The notes under the pieces were generated by a model that worked only from the letters and a program-made list of their open reading frames with translations, was not told the DNA's origin and did no database searches. DNA of 8,337 nt from Candidatus Parcubacteria bacterium (GTDB lineage: Bacteria; Patescibacteriota; Minisyncoccia; Phycocordibacterales; SBAW01). Both the position numbers and the translations under genes were made by a program. Below, piece by piece: positions 1-6,229 of the stretch (its first letter is position 1; each line of letters starts with the position of its first letter). The stretch spans positions 1 to 8,337 of the forward strand of contig JAIFWM010000028.1 in assembly GCA_019661855.1 (NCBI GenBank). Reading direction: 5' to 3'.

Positions 1-1
1 A

Positions 2-586
2 GAAAAGAGAGAACTGTGGCGCCGCTGGCCTGCGAGCGATGGACGTACTGTAGATCAACTTAAGTGGGTCGTAGACGAATTACGCAAAGATCCTGACGCG
101 CACAATACGATAGTGAGTTCGTGGGACCCACAGTACCTCTACTCGATGGCGCGTCCGGGAGAGGGTGCACGTTTTCCTATTTGTCACAATATGTATCAGG
201 TCAATATTAAACACGGCAAAGTGTGCTTGCAGCTCTACCAACGCAGTGCAGATATTTTCCTAGGTGTGCCGTTTAACATCGCAAGCTATGCATTGCTTAC
301 GATTGTTATCGCTCGTATCCTCGGGCGCGAACCAGGAGAGTTCATTCATACGTTTGGAGACTTGCACATTTACGAAAATCACAAAGAGGCAGCACTCGTT
401 CAACTCGAACGACATCCAAAACCATTTCCACGCATTGGGTTTACTCAAAACTTTTCTTCGCTTGATGCTTTTAAACCAGAGTTCACCGTGCTACAAGACT
501 ATGAACCTCACCCGGTTATCAAAGCGCCGCTCACCATAGCAGGAGGATTTAACCCGGCTCTCCATGGGCTACAATCAACACTATGA
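2..586 (+). CDS. thyA: Thymidylate synthase (ThyA), C-terminal 194 residues; 5' end outside window
   Basis: ThyA transfers and reduces a one-carbon unit from 5,10-methylene-tetrahydrofolate to dUMP, giving dTMP and dihydrofolate in the cytoplasm. The frame is open from the left edge and enters the family at the LWRRWPASDGRTVDQ segment, roughly residue 80 of the E. coli enzyme. The visible signatures are the catalytic cysteine in FPICH (codon 182-184), the dUMP-binding block QRSADIFLGVPFNIASY, the GDLHIYENH block and the PHPVIKAP block near the C-terminus. The stretch before the catalytic cysteine reads SMARPGEGARFPICH, a little longer than the E. coli ALAPCH region, and a tail of about 15 residues follows the usual end of the protein. 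The GTG at 113 is internal, not the start. The stop overlaps the glyA start. The family call is very secure. Confidence 0.97.
   Translation, partial: EKRELWRRWPASDGRTVDQLKWVVDELRKDPDAHNTIVSSWDPQYLYSMARPGEGARFPICHNMYQVNIKHGKVCLQLYQRSADIFLGVPFNIASYALLTIVIARILGREPGEFIHTFGDLHIYENHKEAALVQLERHPKPFPRIGFTQNFSSLDAFKPEFTVLQDYEPHPVIKAPLTIAGGFNPALHGLQSTL
583..586 (+). promoter_or_regulatory. ATGA stop-start overlap coupling thyA to glyA
   Basis: The TGA stop of thyA (584-586) overlaps the ATG of glyA (583-585) by two bases. No Shine-Dalgarno-like sequence lies at normal distance before this ATG. Coupled re-initiation by ribosomes finishing thyA is therefore the likely way glyA is translated. The coupling itself is inferred from the overlap. 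Confidence 0.75.
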
Positions 587-1854
587 AAGATCTCTACTCA
601 CATATACAAAAACAAGATAAAGAAGTGTTTAGTGCTCTCGAGGGCGAGGAAACGCGCGAGGCCGAAGGCTTAGAGCTTATCCCGTCTGAAAACTATGTCT
701 CTCGTGCAGTGCGTGAAGCAAATGGTTCGGTACTTACCAATAAATATTCCGAAGGATATCCAGGTAAGCGTTACTACGGCGGACAACAATTTACCGACGT
801 GGTTGAAACGTTAGCGGTTGAGCGTGCTAAACAGTTGTTTGGTGCAAAATATGCCAACGTACAAACGCTTGGTGGTGCCAATGCCAACATTGCAATGTAC
901 TTTGCATTACTTCAGCCAGGCGACACAGTGCTTGGTATGGATTTGTCACATGGTGGACACTTAACACATGGACATCCGGTAACCTACATCACCAAAATCT
1001 TTAACTTTGTGCGCTACAAGATGAAAAATCCAGAAACTGGTGAGATCGATTACGAAGACATGCGCAAAACCGCGGTGGGGGTGAAGCCTAAAATTGTGCT
1101 CGCAGGATTCTCTGCCTATCCGCGCGAATTAAATTATGAAAAGTTTGTCTCCATTGCGCGGGAAGTGGGTGCATATGCCGTTATGGATATTGCACACATT
1201 GCAGGACTCATTGCAGGCGAGGCAGTAAAGAATCCATTTGACTATGGATTTGATGTTATGACCTCGACAACCCATAAAACATTGCGTGGGCCACGAGGAG
1301 GTTTGATTCTCACGCGCGACAGTGAGGAAATTGCTAAGAAAATAGATAAGATGGTTTTTCCCGGACTTCAAGGCGGGCCACATATGAACAATATTGCCGC
1401 CAAAGCAGTGGCGTTTGGTGAGGCGCTCAATCCATCATTCAAAACTTATTCAGCGCAGGTACTTAAAAACGCAAAAGCGATGGAAGAGGTGTTTGCCACT
1501 TCCGGAGTACGGATGCTTACCGGGGGCACAAGTAATCACCTGATTCTTGCAGATGTATTTGGTTCGCTCGGTATCCCAGGCAAAGAGGCAGAGGAAGTGC
1601 TCGATTCAGTCGGTATTACTCTTAATAAAAATGCTATTGCAGATGATACGCGCAAGCCAATGGATCCTTCAGGGATACGCTTTGGTACGCCTGCTATCAC
1701 TACCCGCGGCTTTAAAGAGGGGGAGTGCAAGCGCGTCGCGGAGCTTATGATAGAAGCGCTTAAGAACCGCACTGATCAGGCGAAACTAAGCTCAATTCAT
1801 GCAGAAATAAAGCAATTGTGTGCGAAATTCCCCATTCCTGATTCATTTGTGTAA
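583..1854 (+). CDS. glyA: Serine hydroxymethyltransferase
   Basis: This cytoplasmic PLP enzyme converts serine and tetrahydrofolate to glycine and 5,10-methylene-tetrahydrofolate, the cofactor used by the ThyA encoded just upstream. At 423 residues it has the usual bacterial length. Visible motifs are LIPSENYVS (33-41), KYSEGYPGKRYYGG (54-67), LSHGGHLTHG (121-130), DIAHIAGLIAG (202-212, with the PLP-contacting Asp202 and His205), and STTHKTLRGPRGG, in which Lys232 should be the PLP Schiff-base lysine. FPGLQGGPH (259-267) and SGIRFGTPAITTRG follow, with Arg366 as the substrate-carboxylate arginine. The cofactor-phosphate loop usually written HSGSQAN reads LGGANAN here (96-102), so the first serine is replaced by glycine. 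The start overlaps the thyA stop. The assignment is secure. Confidence 0.98.
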   Translation: MKDLYSHIQKQDKEVFSALEGEETREAEGLELIPSENYVSRAVREANGSVLTNKYSEGYPGKRYYGGQQFTDVVETLAVERAKQLFGAKYANVQTLGGANANIAMYFALLQPGDTVLGMDLSHGGHLTHGHPVTYITKIFNFVRYKMKNPETGEIDYEDMRKTAVGVKPKIVLAGFSAYPRELNYEKFVSIAREVGAYAVMDIAHIAGLIAGEAVKNPFDYGFDVMTSTTHKTLRGPRGGLILTRDSEEIAKKIDKMVFPGLQGGPHMNNIAAKAVAFGEALNPSFKTYSAQVLKNAKAMEEVFATSGVRMLTGGTSNHLILADVFGSLGIPGKEAEEVLDSVGITLNKNAIADDTRKPMDPSGIRFGTPAITTRGFKEGECKRVAELMIEALKNRTDQAKLSSIHAEIKQLCAKFPIPDSFV

Positions 1855-1863
1855 ACTAAAGGA

Positions 1864-2967
1864 ATGGATTGGATTAAAACCAACTTTCCGCACGCTATCG
1901 AGTTTTGGGAAAAGTACGAGCGTCATATCTCCGCAGGAGGTTTGGCGGTAGGATTTTTCTTTGACTTAATTATTGCCGACAGGCCTGACAGTGTGGCTAA
2001 CAATCTTTTGCTCCTGACGTACCTCTTGCTCGCAGGAGTCATCATTATTGTGCTTAACTTACGCGCTACTCGAAAGCTTGAGCAAGAGCATTCGCCTGAA
2101 CCGCTCTTCCTGCTTCTTGTGTTGCAGTTTTGTTTTGGAGGTCTCGCGAGTAACCTGCTCGTACTCTATGGGCGCAGCGGCACGCTTGTCGGGAGCGCGC
2201 TCTTCTTAGGACTTTTGCTTGCCATGCTTGTTGGCAATGAATTCTTAAAGAATCGCTATGCTCACTTGCGATTTAACGTCGGAGTATTTTATCTCTTGCT
2301 CCTTACATACTGTCTTATCGCCGTGCCGGTGTTTCTGGTACACACCATAGGTACGTGGGTGTTTTTGTTAAGCGAAGCTATTAGCCTCATTATTTTTGGA
2401 GGTTTTTTAACCGTACTCTTTTTTGTCGTGTTTCGAGGGAAGGAAAGGCCGGTGCGAGAGATAGGTATTATTGTTGGATCAATTTTCGTTGTATTTAATC
2501 TCTTTTATTTCTTACAAATTATCCCGCCAGTTCCTCTTTCGTTAAAAGAGATAGGTGTGTACCACTCGATCCTTAAAGAATCGGGAGGCGGATATTTGGC
2601 AATCTACGAGAGCCCTCCTTGGTATGTCTTTTGGCGTGACACTTCAAGTACGTACCGACTGCAAGCAGGGGAAAGTGCGTTTTGTTACTCGTCTGTGTTC
2701 GCACCCACAAACTTGGAGGCGCCTATTTATCACCGCTGGGAATATAATCCTAAAAATGGAAGTGGATGGGAGACTCGCTCACGTGTCTCGTTTGAAATTG
2801 CGGGAGGACGCAACGAAGGATATCGCGGCTACAGCCAGACATCTAACCTTGAGACCGGGGAATGGCGCTGCAATGTCGAGACTCAAAACGGGGCTCTTAT
2901 TGGCCGCACGACATTTACGGTAGTAGAAAGCAAAACTCCTCCTGCACTTTCGCAAAAGAAGCTCTAG
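1864..2967 (+). CDS. Multi-pass membrane protein with C-terminal DUF2914 domain
   Basis: A 367-residue protein of unknown function. About seven hydrophobic segments can be read at roughly residues 22-38, 46-66, 80-102, 107-126, 138-159, 164-190 and 199-219. A soluble domain follows from about 225 to the end. Its second half resembles the DUF2914 family: YHRWEYNP (289-296), then YRGYSQTSNLETGEWRCNVE (320-339) and a terminal GALIGRTTFTVV strand. That family typically shows an HRW motif, a YR..S motif and G.WRV before a closing FxV strand. With seven helices and a cytoplasmic N-terminus, the DUF2914 part would face outwards. It starts 9 bases after glyA. AAAGGA (1858-1863) directly abuts the ATG, too close for a normal ribosome-binding site, so coupling to glyA is likely. 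The family call rests on motif memory, and no function can be given. Confidence 0.8.
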   Translation: MDWIKTNFPHAIEFWEKYERHISAGGLAVGFFFDLIIADRPDSVANNLLLLTYLLLAGVIIIVLNLRATRKLEQEHSPEPLFLLLVLQFCFGGLASNLLVLYGRSGTLVGSALFLGLLLAMLVGNEFLKNRYAHLRFNVGVFYLLLLTYCLIAVPVFLVHTIGTWVFLLSEAISLIIFGGFLTVLFFVVFRGKERPVREIGIIVGSIFVVFNLFYFLQIIPPVPLSLKEIGVYHSILKESGGGYLAIYESPPWYVFWRDTSSTYRLQAGESAFCYSSVFAPTNLEAPIYHRWEYNPKNGSGWETRSRVSFEIAGGRNEGYRGYSQTSNLETGEWRCNVETQNGALIGRTTFTVVESKTPPALSQKKL

Positions 2968-2976
2968 ATGCTAGAG
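2962..2976 (+). repeat. Small inverted repeat at the DUF2914/tmk junction
   Basis: CTCTAG and CTAGAG form a perfect 6-bp inverted repeat around a 3-base ATG spacer, and the left arm contains the TAG stop of the DUF2914 gene. A G-T pair could extend the stem by one. The stem is short, only half GC, and has no T-run after it, so it is unlikely to terminate transcription. It may simply be chance in the 16-base gap before tmk. Confidence 0.35.
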
Positions 2977-2983
2977 TGGCCAC

Positions 2984-3589
2984 ATGAAAGGCAAGTTTAT
3001 CGTTATTGAAGGGGGAGATGGTGCCGGTAAGGACACCCAGATTGAGCTTTTAAAAAAAGATTTTCCTAACTTTGTATACACCCGTGACCCTGGAGGCACC
3101 GAGTTAGGCAGTGAGTTGCGTTCTATTTTGCAATATCGCCAAGGACTTTCGAAGCCTGCGGAGATGCTCATATTTCTTGCTTCACGTGCGCAGTTGGTAA
3201 ACGAAGTGGTGCAACCTAATTTGGAAAAAGGTCTCAATGTTGTTTGCAATCGTTTTGAGCCGTCAACCTTTGCATATCAGATATATGGACGTGAACGTTT
3301 GGAGTTGAAAGAGTTTGTGACTCAAGCAAGTCGTTTTGCGCGAGGTGAGTGCATCCCAGACCTTGTTGTTTTGCTCGATGTGCCTCCAGACGTGGCACTT
3401 AAGCGTGTTGCTACTCGTGATGAAAAGCCTACACGATTTGAGCAGGAAAAAATTGATTTTCATAATCGAGTGCGTCAAGGCTATTTAGAGAGTGTTAAAG
3501 AATTTCCTAAGGTGGAGATTATTGATGCCTCGCGTTCAATAGAGGACGTATATAAAGACGTCAAAGCTGCCGTGTCTGCTATCCTGTAA
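2984..3589 (+). CDS. tmk: Thymidylate kinase (dTMP kinase)
   Basis: Tmk phosphorylates dTMP to dTDP with ATP, the step after ThyA, so the module leads toward dTTP. The 201-residue length fits the family. The P-loop is GGDGAGKDTQ (10-19), TRDPGGTELG (33-42) is the substrate-side DPGG loop, FLASRAQ (64-70) is the conserved helix, and NRFEPSTFAYQIYGR (89-103) is the equivalent of the DR(Y/H)xxSxxAYQ motif. DLVVLLDVPPDVALKR (126-141) precedes a lid with TRFEQEKIDFHNRVRQGY (150-167). Two positions are unusual: Asp17 stands where the P-loop normally has Ser or Thr after the lysine, though Thr18 follows, and Asn89 replaces the Asp of the DR motif. The gene lies 16 bases after the DUF2914 gene with only a weak GAGTGG before the ATG. 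Its stop is one base before argS. The family is secure; the effect of the substitutions is unknown. Confidence 0.95.
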   Translation: MKGKFIVIEGGDGAGKDTQIELLKKDFPNFVYTRDPGGTELGSELRSILQYRQGLSKPAEMLIFLASRAQLVNEVVQPNLEKGLNVVCNRFEPSTFAYQIYGRERLELKEFVTQASRFARGECIPDLVVLLDVPPDVALKRVATRDEKPTRFEQEKIDFHNRVRQGYLESVKEFPKVEIIDASRSIEDVYKDVKAAVSAIL

Positions 3590-3590
3590 T

Positions 3591-5105
3591 ATGATGCGCG
3601 AAAAGATTGAACAAGCTATACGAGCGATACTTCCAGATGCAAAATTTAGTGTGTCGCGCCCTTCTTCATTTGGTCATGGCGACTATGCCACTAACGCAGC
3701 ACTTGTTTCAAAAATGGATCCGCAGGAACTTGCAGACAAGCTTTCAATTCCAGGAGTTGAGAAAGTAGAAGTAGTGGGGAAGTTTATAAACTTCTTTCTT
3801 TCGCACGATGCAATTGTGGGGGAAATTAAAAATCCGCAAATCGAACAGGTATATGCAGGGAAAAAGATATTGGTTGAGTATACTGACCCGAACCCGTTTA
3901 AAGAATTTCACATTGGCCACTTAATGAGCAATGCAATAGGCGAGAGTGTGGCTCATCTGTTGCACCACACAGGAGCAGAGGTGGTACGCGCTAACTATCA
4001 AGGTGACGTAGGGCCACATGTGGCTAAAGCTTTGTGGGGCAAGATGCAAAAGCCTGACATGAGCTGGGGCGAGGCATACGTATTTGGCAATGAGTCATAT
4101 GAGTCGCATAAAGAGGAGATCGACTCAATAAATAAAAAGGTGTATGACAAAAGCGACTCTGCAGTTAATGCTTTGTATGACGAAGGACGCAAGAAGTCTC
4201 TCGAGCATTTTGAAGAGATCTACAAAATGCTGGGCACTAAGTTTGATTTGTACTTTTTTGAGAGTGAGACAAGCGCTCGCGGATTAGATATTGTAAAAAC
4301 ACATCCAGAAATTTTTGAGGAAAGTGATGGAGCCCGGATATTTAAAGGTGAACACACTCGAGTATTCGTAAATTCTCTTGGGCTGCCAACGTATGAAGCC
4401 AAAGATCTTGGCCTTGCTGAAATAAAAAAAGAAAAAGTACCTTTTGATTTTTCAATCACTGTAACTGCCAATGAACAGGATGCATATTTTAGAGTTGTGT
4501 TTGAGGCGCTTGCCCGCTTGCATCCCGAGTGGGAAGGACAGTTTAAACATATTTCGCATGGCATGATGCGCTTTGCCGAAGGAAAGATGTCATCTCGCAA
4601 AGGCAATGTGATAACAGGAGAGTCACTGCTACGGGACCTAACAGAGGCAGCGCGTGGTAAAGAAGATGTTGCGGTTGGAGCTATTAAATATGTTGTCCTT
4701 AAACAGGGGAGTAATAAAGATATAATTTTTGACCCTGAAAAATCTCTTTCGCTCGAAGGCGACTCAGGGCCATATGTACAATATGCACATGTGCGCGCGT
4801 TGTCTCTTATTAAAAAAGCTGCAGATGCAGAAGTTGAGGGTGCTCCACATGAGGTGAGTGAGCTCGAGAGACTGCTCATTCATTTTCCTCAAGTTGTCGC
4901 ACATGCGGCTAAAAATCTTGAACCGCACTATGTCACTACCTACTTAACTGAACTTGCGAGTGTGTTTAACAGTTGGTATGCAACAGAACGTGTGATTGTT
5001 GATGGCAAAGTCTCGGCGCCACTTTTGGAGTTGGTAAAAGCGGTTGAACGCACTCTGGCGCAAGGGTTGCATATCTTAGGCATTCCCGCACCAGAGGAAA
5101 TGTAA
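3591..5105 (+). CDS. argS: Arginyl-tRNA synthetase
   Basis: This class I synthetase charges tRNA-Arg with arginine. At 504 residues it is shorter than E. coli ArgS (577), which is common in reduced genomes. A short N-terminal tRNA-binding (Add-1) domain includes the SSFGHGDYATNAAL segment (25-38). The catalytic domain opens with DPNPFKEFHIGHLMSN (99-114, HIGH at 107-110), followed by ANYQGDVGPHVAK (134-146). VTANEQDAYFRVVF (291-304) precedes GKMSSRKGNVI (331-341), the KMSKS-type loop. SGPYVQYAHVR (392-402) and the helical C-terminal anticodon-binding domain (DALR type) follow, ending in LHILGIPAPEEM. It starts one base after the tmk stop with no Shine-Dalgarno sequence. The second codon is also ATG (3594), so the exact start is uncertain by one residue. 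The 3' end has a degenerate partial copy just upstream of ileS. Confidence 0.97.
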   Translation: MMREKIEQAIRAILPDAKFSVSRPSSFGHGDYATNAALVSKMDPQELADKLSIPGVEKVEVVGKFINFFLSHDAIVGEIKNPQIEQVYAGKKILVEYTDPNPFKEFHIGHLMSNAIGESVAHLLHHTGAEVVRANYQGDVGPHVAKALWGKMQKPDMSWGEAYVFGNESYESHKEEIDSINKKVYDKSDSAVNALYDEGRKKSLEHFEEIYKMLGTKFDLYFFESETSARGLDIVKTHPEIFEESDGARIFKGEHTRVFVNSLGLPTYEAKDLGLAEIKKEKVPFDFSITVTANEQDAYFRVVFEALARLHPEWEGQFKHISHGMMRFAEGKMSSRKGNVITGESLLRDLTEAARGKEDVAVGAIKYVVLKQGSNKDIIFDPEKSLSLEGDSGPYVQYAHVRALSLIKKAADAEVEGAPHEVSELERLLIHFPQVVAHAAKNLEPHYVTTYLTELASVFNSWYATERVIVDGKVSAPLLELVKAVERTLAQGLHILGIPAPEEM

Positions 5106-5106
5106 T
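5094..5106 (+). repeat. 13-bp direct repeat, copy 1, at the argS stop
   Basis: GAGGAAATGTAAT spans the last codons and stop of argS. The identical 13 bases recur at 6212-6224 upstream of ileS. The two copies bracket the DKNYY-repeat gene and belong to the longer, diverged similarity between the argS end and the segment before ileS. Confidence 0.8.
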
Positions 5107-5127
5107 TGAGGTGTTATTATTTTACAT

Positions 5128-6156
5128 ATGCCTCCAACCCAATCTGAATCTCCGGGGATTAAATGGCACGAAGTCACCTGGTATTCCAAACTTGGAGCAA
5201 TAATTTTGTTTGTTGGGGTTGTGCCAGCACTTTGTTTTTATATTGGGATTCAATACGAAAAGGTCCTCCAGTCCAATGTATTTGTGTCAGCAAAAGATGT
5301 GCAGATTCCTATTAAAAATATGACGTCTGTGACAAATAATACGTGGACATCGTCATCAACAGGCATGTCCTTACCTAAAGGAGTCGATTCAGCGACATTT
5401 ACCGAAAGCGAATATTTCGCCAAAGATAATCACCAAGTTTATATTCTTGGATGTGAAAGTGACTGTTATTGGGTGCCTGTTGCAGGATTCGACCCCGCAA
5501 CATTTTCAATACTCATATCGCCACACGGCAGTTCCACAATCTATGCAAAAGACAAAAATGGAGTATATGTATGGAAAAACTCGATTCAAAATATTGATGA
5601 TCTGCGGGTTATGGCTGACCCAGCTTCTTTTGCAGTTTTTCTTGATCGGCAAGGGGCTCCGACAGAATATGCAAGAGATAAAAGTCATTTGTATGACGAA
5701 GGAGAGTTGTTTGAAAATGGAGATATAAGTAGTTTTTCAATTGTGGGGCCAGTTCGTGGCTACGCATTTTTTCTCGCCAAGGATAAAAATACTGTTTACT
5801 GTGGGTCAAGGGTCGTAATTGCGACTGCTGATCCTCTTACTTTTACCCAGATAAAGTTTTCAAATGGTATAACCTCGTCATATTCAAAAGATAAGGCGCA
5901 GGTATATCGTGCGTGTACCCCCGTTCCTTTTGCTGACCCAAAAACATTTACACCTATATACAACGTTGCGGACGGATACGCTGGTGAAGCATATGCGAAA
6001 GATAAAAACAATGTTTATTATCGCGGAGAAGTAATCGAAGATGCAGACCCAGCAACCTTTGAGGGTGTATCCGAGCGCACTCGTTCAAGCAACAACATTC
6101 TTTTCGAAGCTAGAGATAAGAGCCACTTGTACTACGCTGGTAAGCAGGTTGAATAG
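5128..6156 (+). CDS. Membrane-anchored DKNYY-repeat protein
   Basis: A 342-residue protein with a short N-terminal tail, one hydrophobic segment at about 21-42 and a long soluble C-terminal part that should lie outside the membrane. No lipobox or clear signal-peptidase site is visible, so it is probably a signal-anchored surface protein. The soluble part is a tandem of the DKNYY type. Seven units carry a motif like AKDKNNVYY at residues 98, 140, 182, 217, 253, 290 and 328. They alternate with DPATF-like motifs at about 86, 121, 163, 198, 234, 270 and 306, giving a period of 35-42 residues. DKNYY proteins are known by sequence, but I know of no established function. The gene lies 22 bases after argS. 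The nearest purine-rich site, TGAGGTG (5107-5113), is rather far from the ATG. A remnant of argS follows it, suggesting it was inserted between argS and ileS. Confidence 0.85.
   Translation: MPPTQSESPGIKWHEVTWYSKLGAIILFVGVVPALCFYIGIQYEKVLQSNVFVSAKDVQIPIKNMTSVTNNTWTSSSTGMSLPKGVDSATFTESEYFAKDNHQVYILGCESDCYWVPVAGFDPATFSILISPHGSSTIYAKDKNGVYVWKNSIQNIDDLRVMADPASFAVFLDRQGAPTEYARDKSHLYDEGELFENGDISSFSIVGPVRGYAFFLAKDKNTVYCGSRVVIATADPLTFTQIKFSNGITSSYSKDKAQVYRACTPVPFADPKTFTPIYNVADGYAGEAYAKDKNNVYYRGEVIEDADPATFEGVSERTRSSNNILFEARDKSHLYYAGKQVE
5419..6135 (+). repeat. Seven tandem DKNYY-type protein repeats
   Basis: The translated region holds seven copies of an (A/S)(K/R)D-x-x-x-(V/L)-Y motif: AKDNHQVYI, AKDKNGVYV, ARDKSHLYD, AKDKNTVYC, SKDKAQVYR, AKDKNNVYY and ARDKSHLYY. 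Spacings between motif starts are 42, 42, 35, 36, 37 and 38 residues. The DNA has diverged between units, so this is an old protein-level repeat and not a recent DNA duplication. The third and seventh units share ARDKSHLY exactly. Confidence 0.85.
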
Positions 6157-6157
6157 T

Positions 6158-6223
6158 CCCGTCGAATCATTAGTTGAAAGATCTCACACACTTTTGGGAA
6201 TTCCAAGTCCTGAGGAAATGTAA
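6158..6223 (+). pseudogene. Remnant of an argS 3' end upstream of ileS
   Basis: Read in the frame that ends at the TAA 6221-6223, this segment gives PVESLVERSHTLLGIPSPEEM-stop. The end of the intact ArgS reads VERTLAQGLHILGIPAPEEM-stop. The last ten residues match at eight positions, and VER can be aligned after a gap of about four residues. Several matching residues use different codons (GGA against GGC for Gly, CCA against CCC for Pro, AGA against CGC for Arg), so this is not a fresh tandem duplication. The segment follows the DKNYY stop directly and has no start of its own. I infer it is the tail of an older or diverged argS copy left when the DKNYY gene came in. The clear homology covers only 6170-6223. 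Confidence 0.7.
6212..6216 (+). promoter_or_regulatory. Possible ribosome-binding site for ileS
   Basis: GAGGA lies 13 bases before the ATG at 6230, longer than the usual spacing. It lies inside the argS remnant, at the place where it would have sat in the old argS end. This gives a reason why that tail could have been retained. Two in-frame TAA codons (6221 and 6224) rule out any earlier ileS start. Confidence 0.4.
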
Positions 6224-6224
6224 T
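6212..6224 (+). repeat. 13-bp direct repeat, copy 2, upstream of ileS
   Basis: GAGGAAATGTAAT is identical to 5094-5106 at the argS stop. It forms the end of the argS remnant and includes the GAGGA that may serve ileS translation. Confidence 0.8.
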
Positions 6225-6229
6225 AAGCT

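Noticed and set aside
541..546. Perfect AGGAGG near the end of thyA
   Set aside because: It lies 36 bases before the glyA ATG, too far to serve it, and the ATG at 564 is in another frame. It is explained as coding for part of the thyA tail.
113..586. GTG at 113 as the start of thyA
   Set aside because: The same frame is open to the left edge and encodes conserved ThyA sequence (WRRWP, DGRTVDQ) before 113, so the gene is truncated by the window, not started there.
2962..2976. Inverted repeat as a transcription terminator between the DUF2914 gene and tmk
   Set aside because: The stem has only 6 bp, a 3-base loop and no following T-run, and genes continue closely on the same strand.
4220..4879. 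219-codon open frame on the minus strand within argS
   Set aside because: It is antisense to conserved ArgS motifs including the KMSKS-type loop. The Ser-rich translation resembles no family and looks like a codon-bias shadow.
5106..5127. AT-rich TATTAT as a -10 promoter element for the DKNYY gene
   Set aside because: No acceptable -35 element is visible about 17 bases upstream, and so short an AT-rich stretch is expected by chance.
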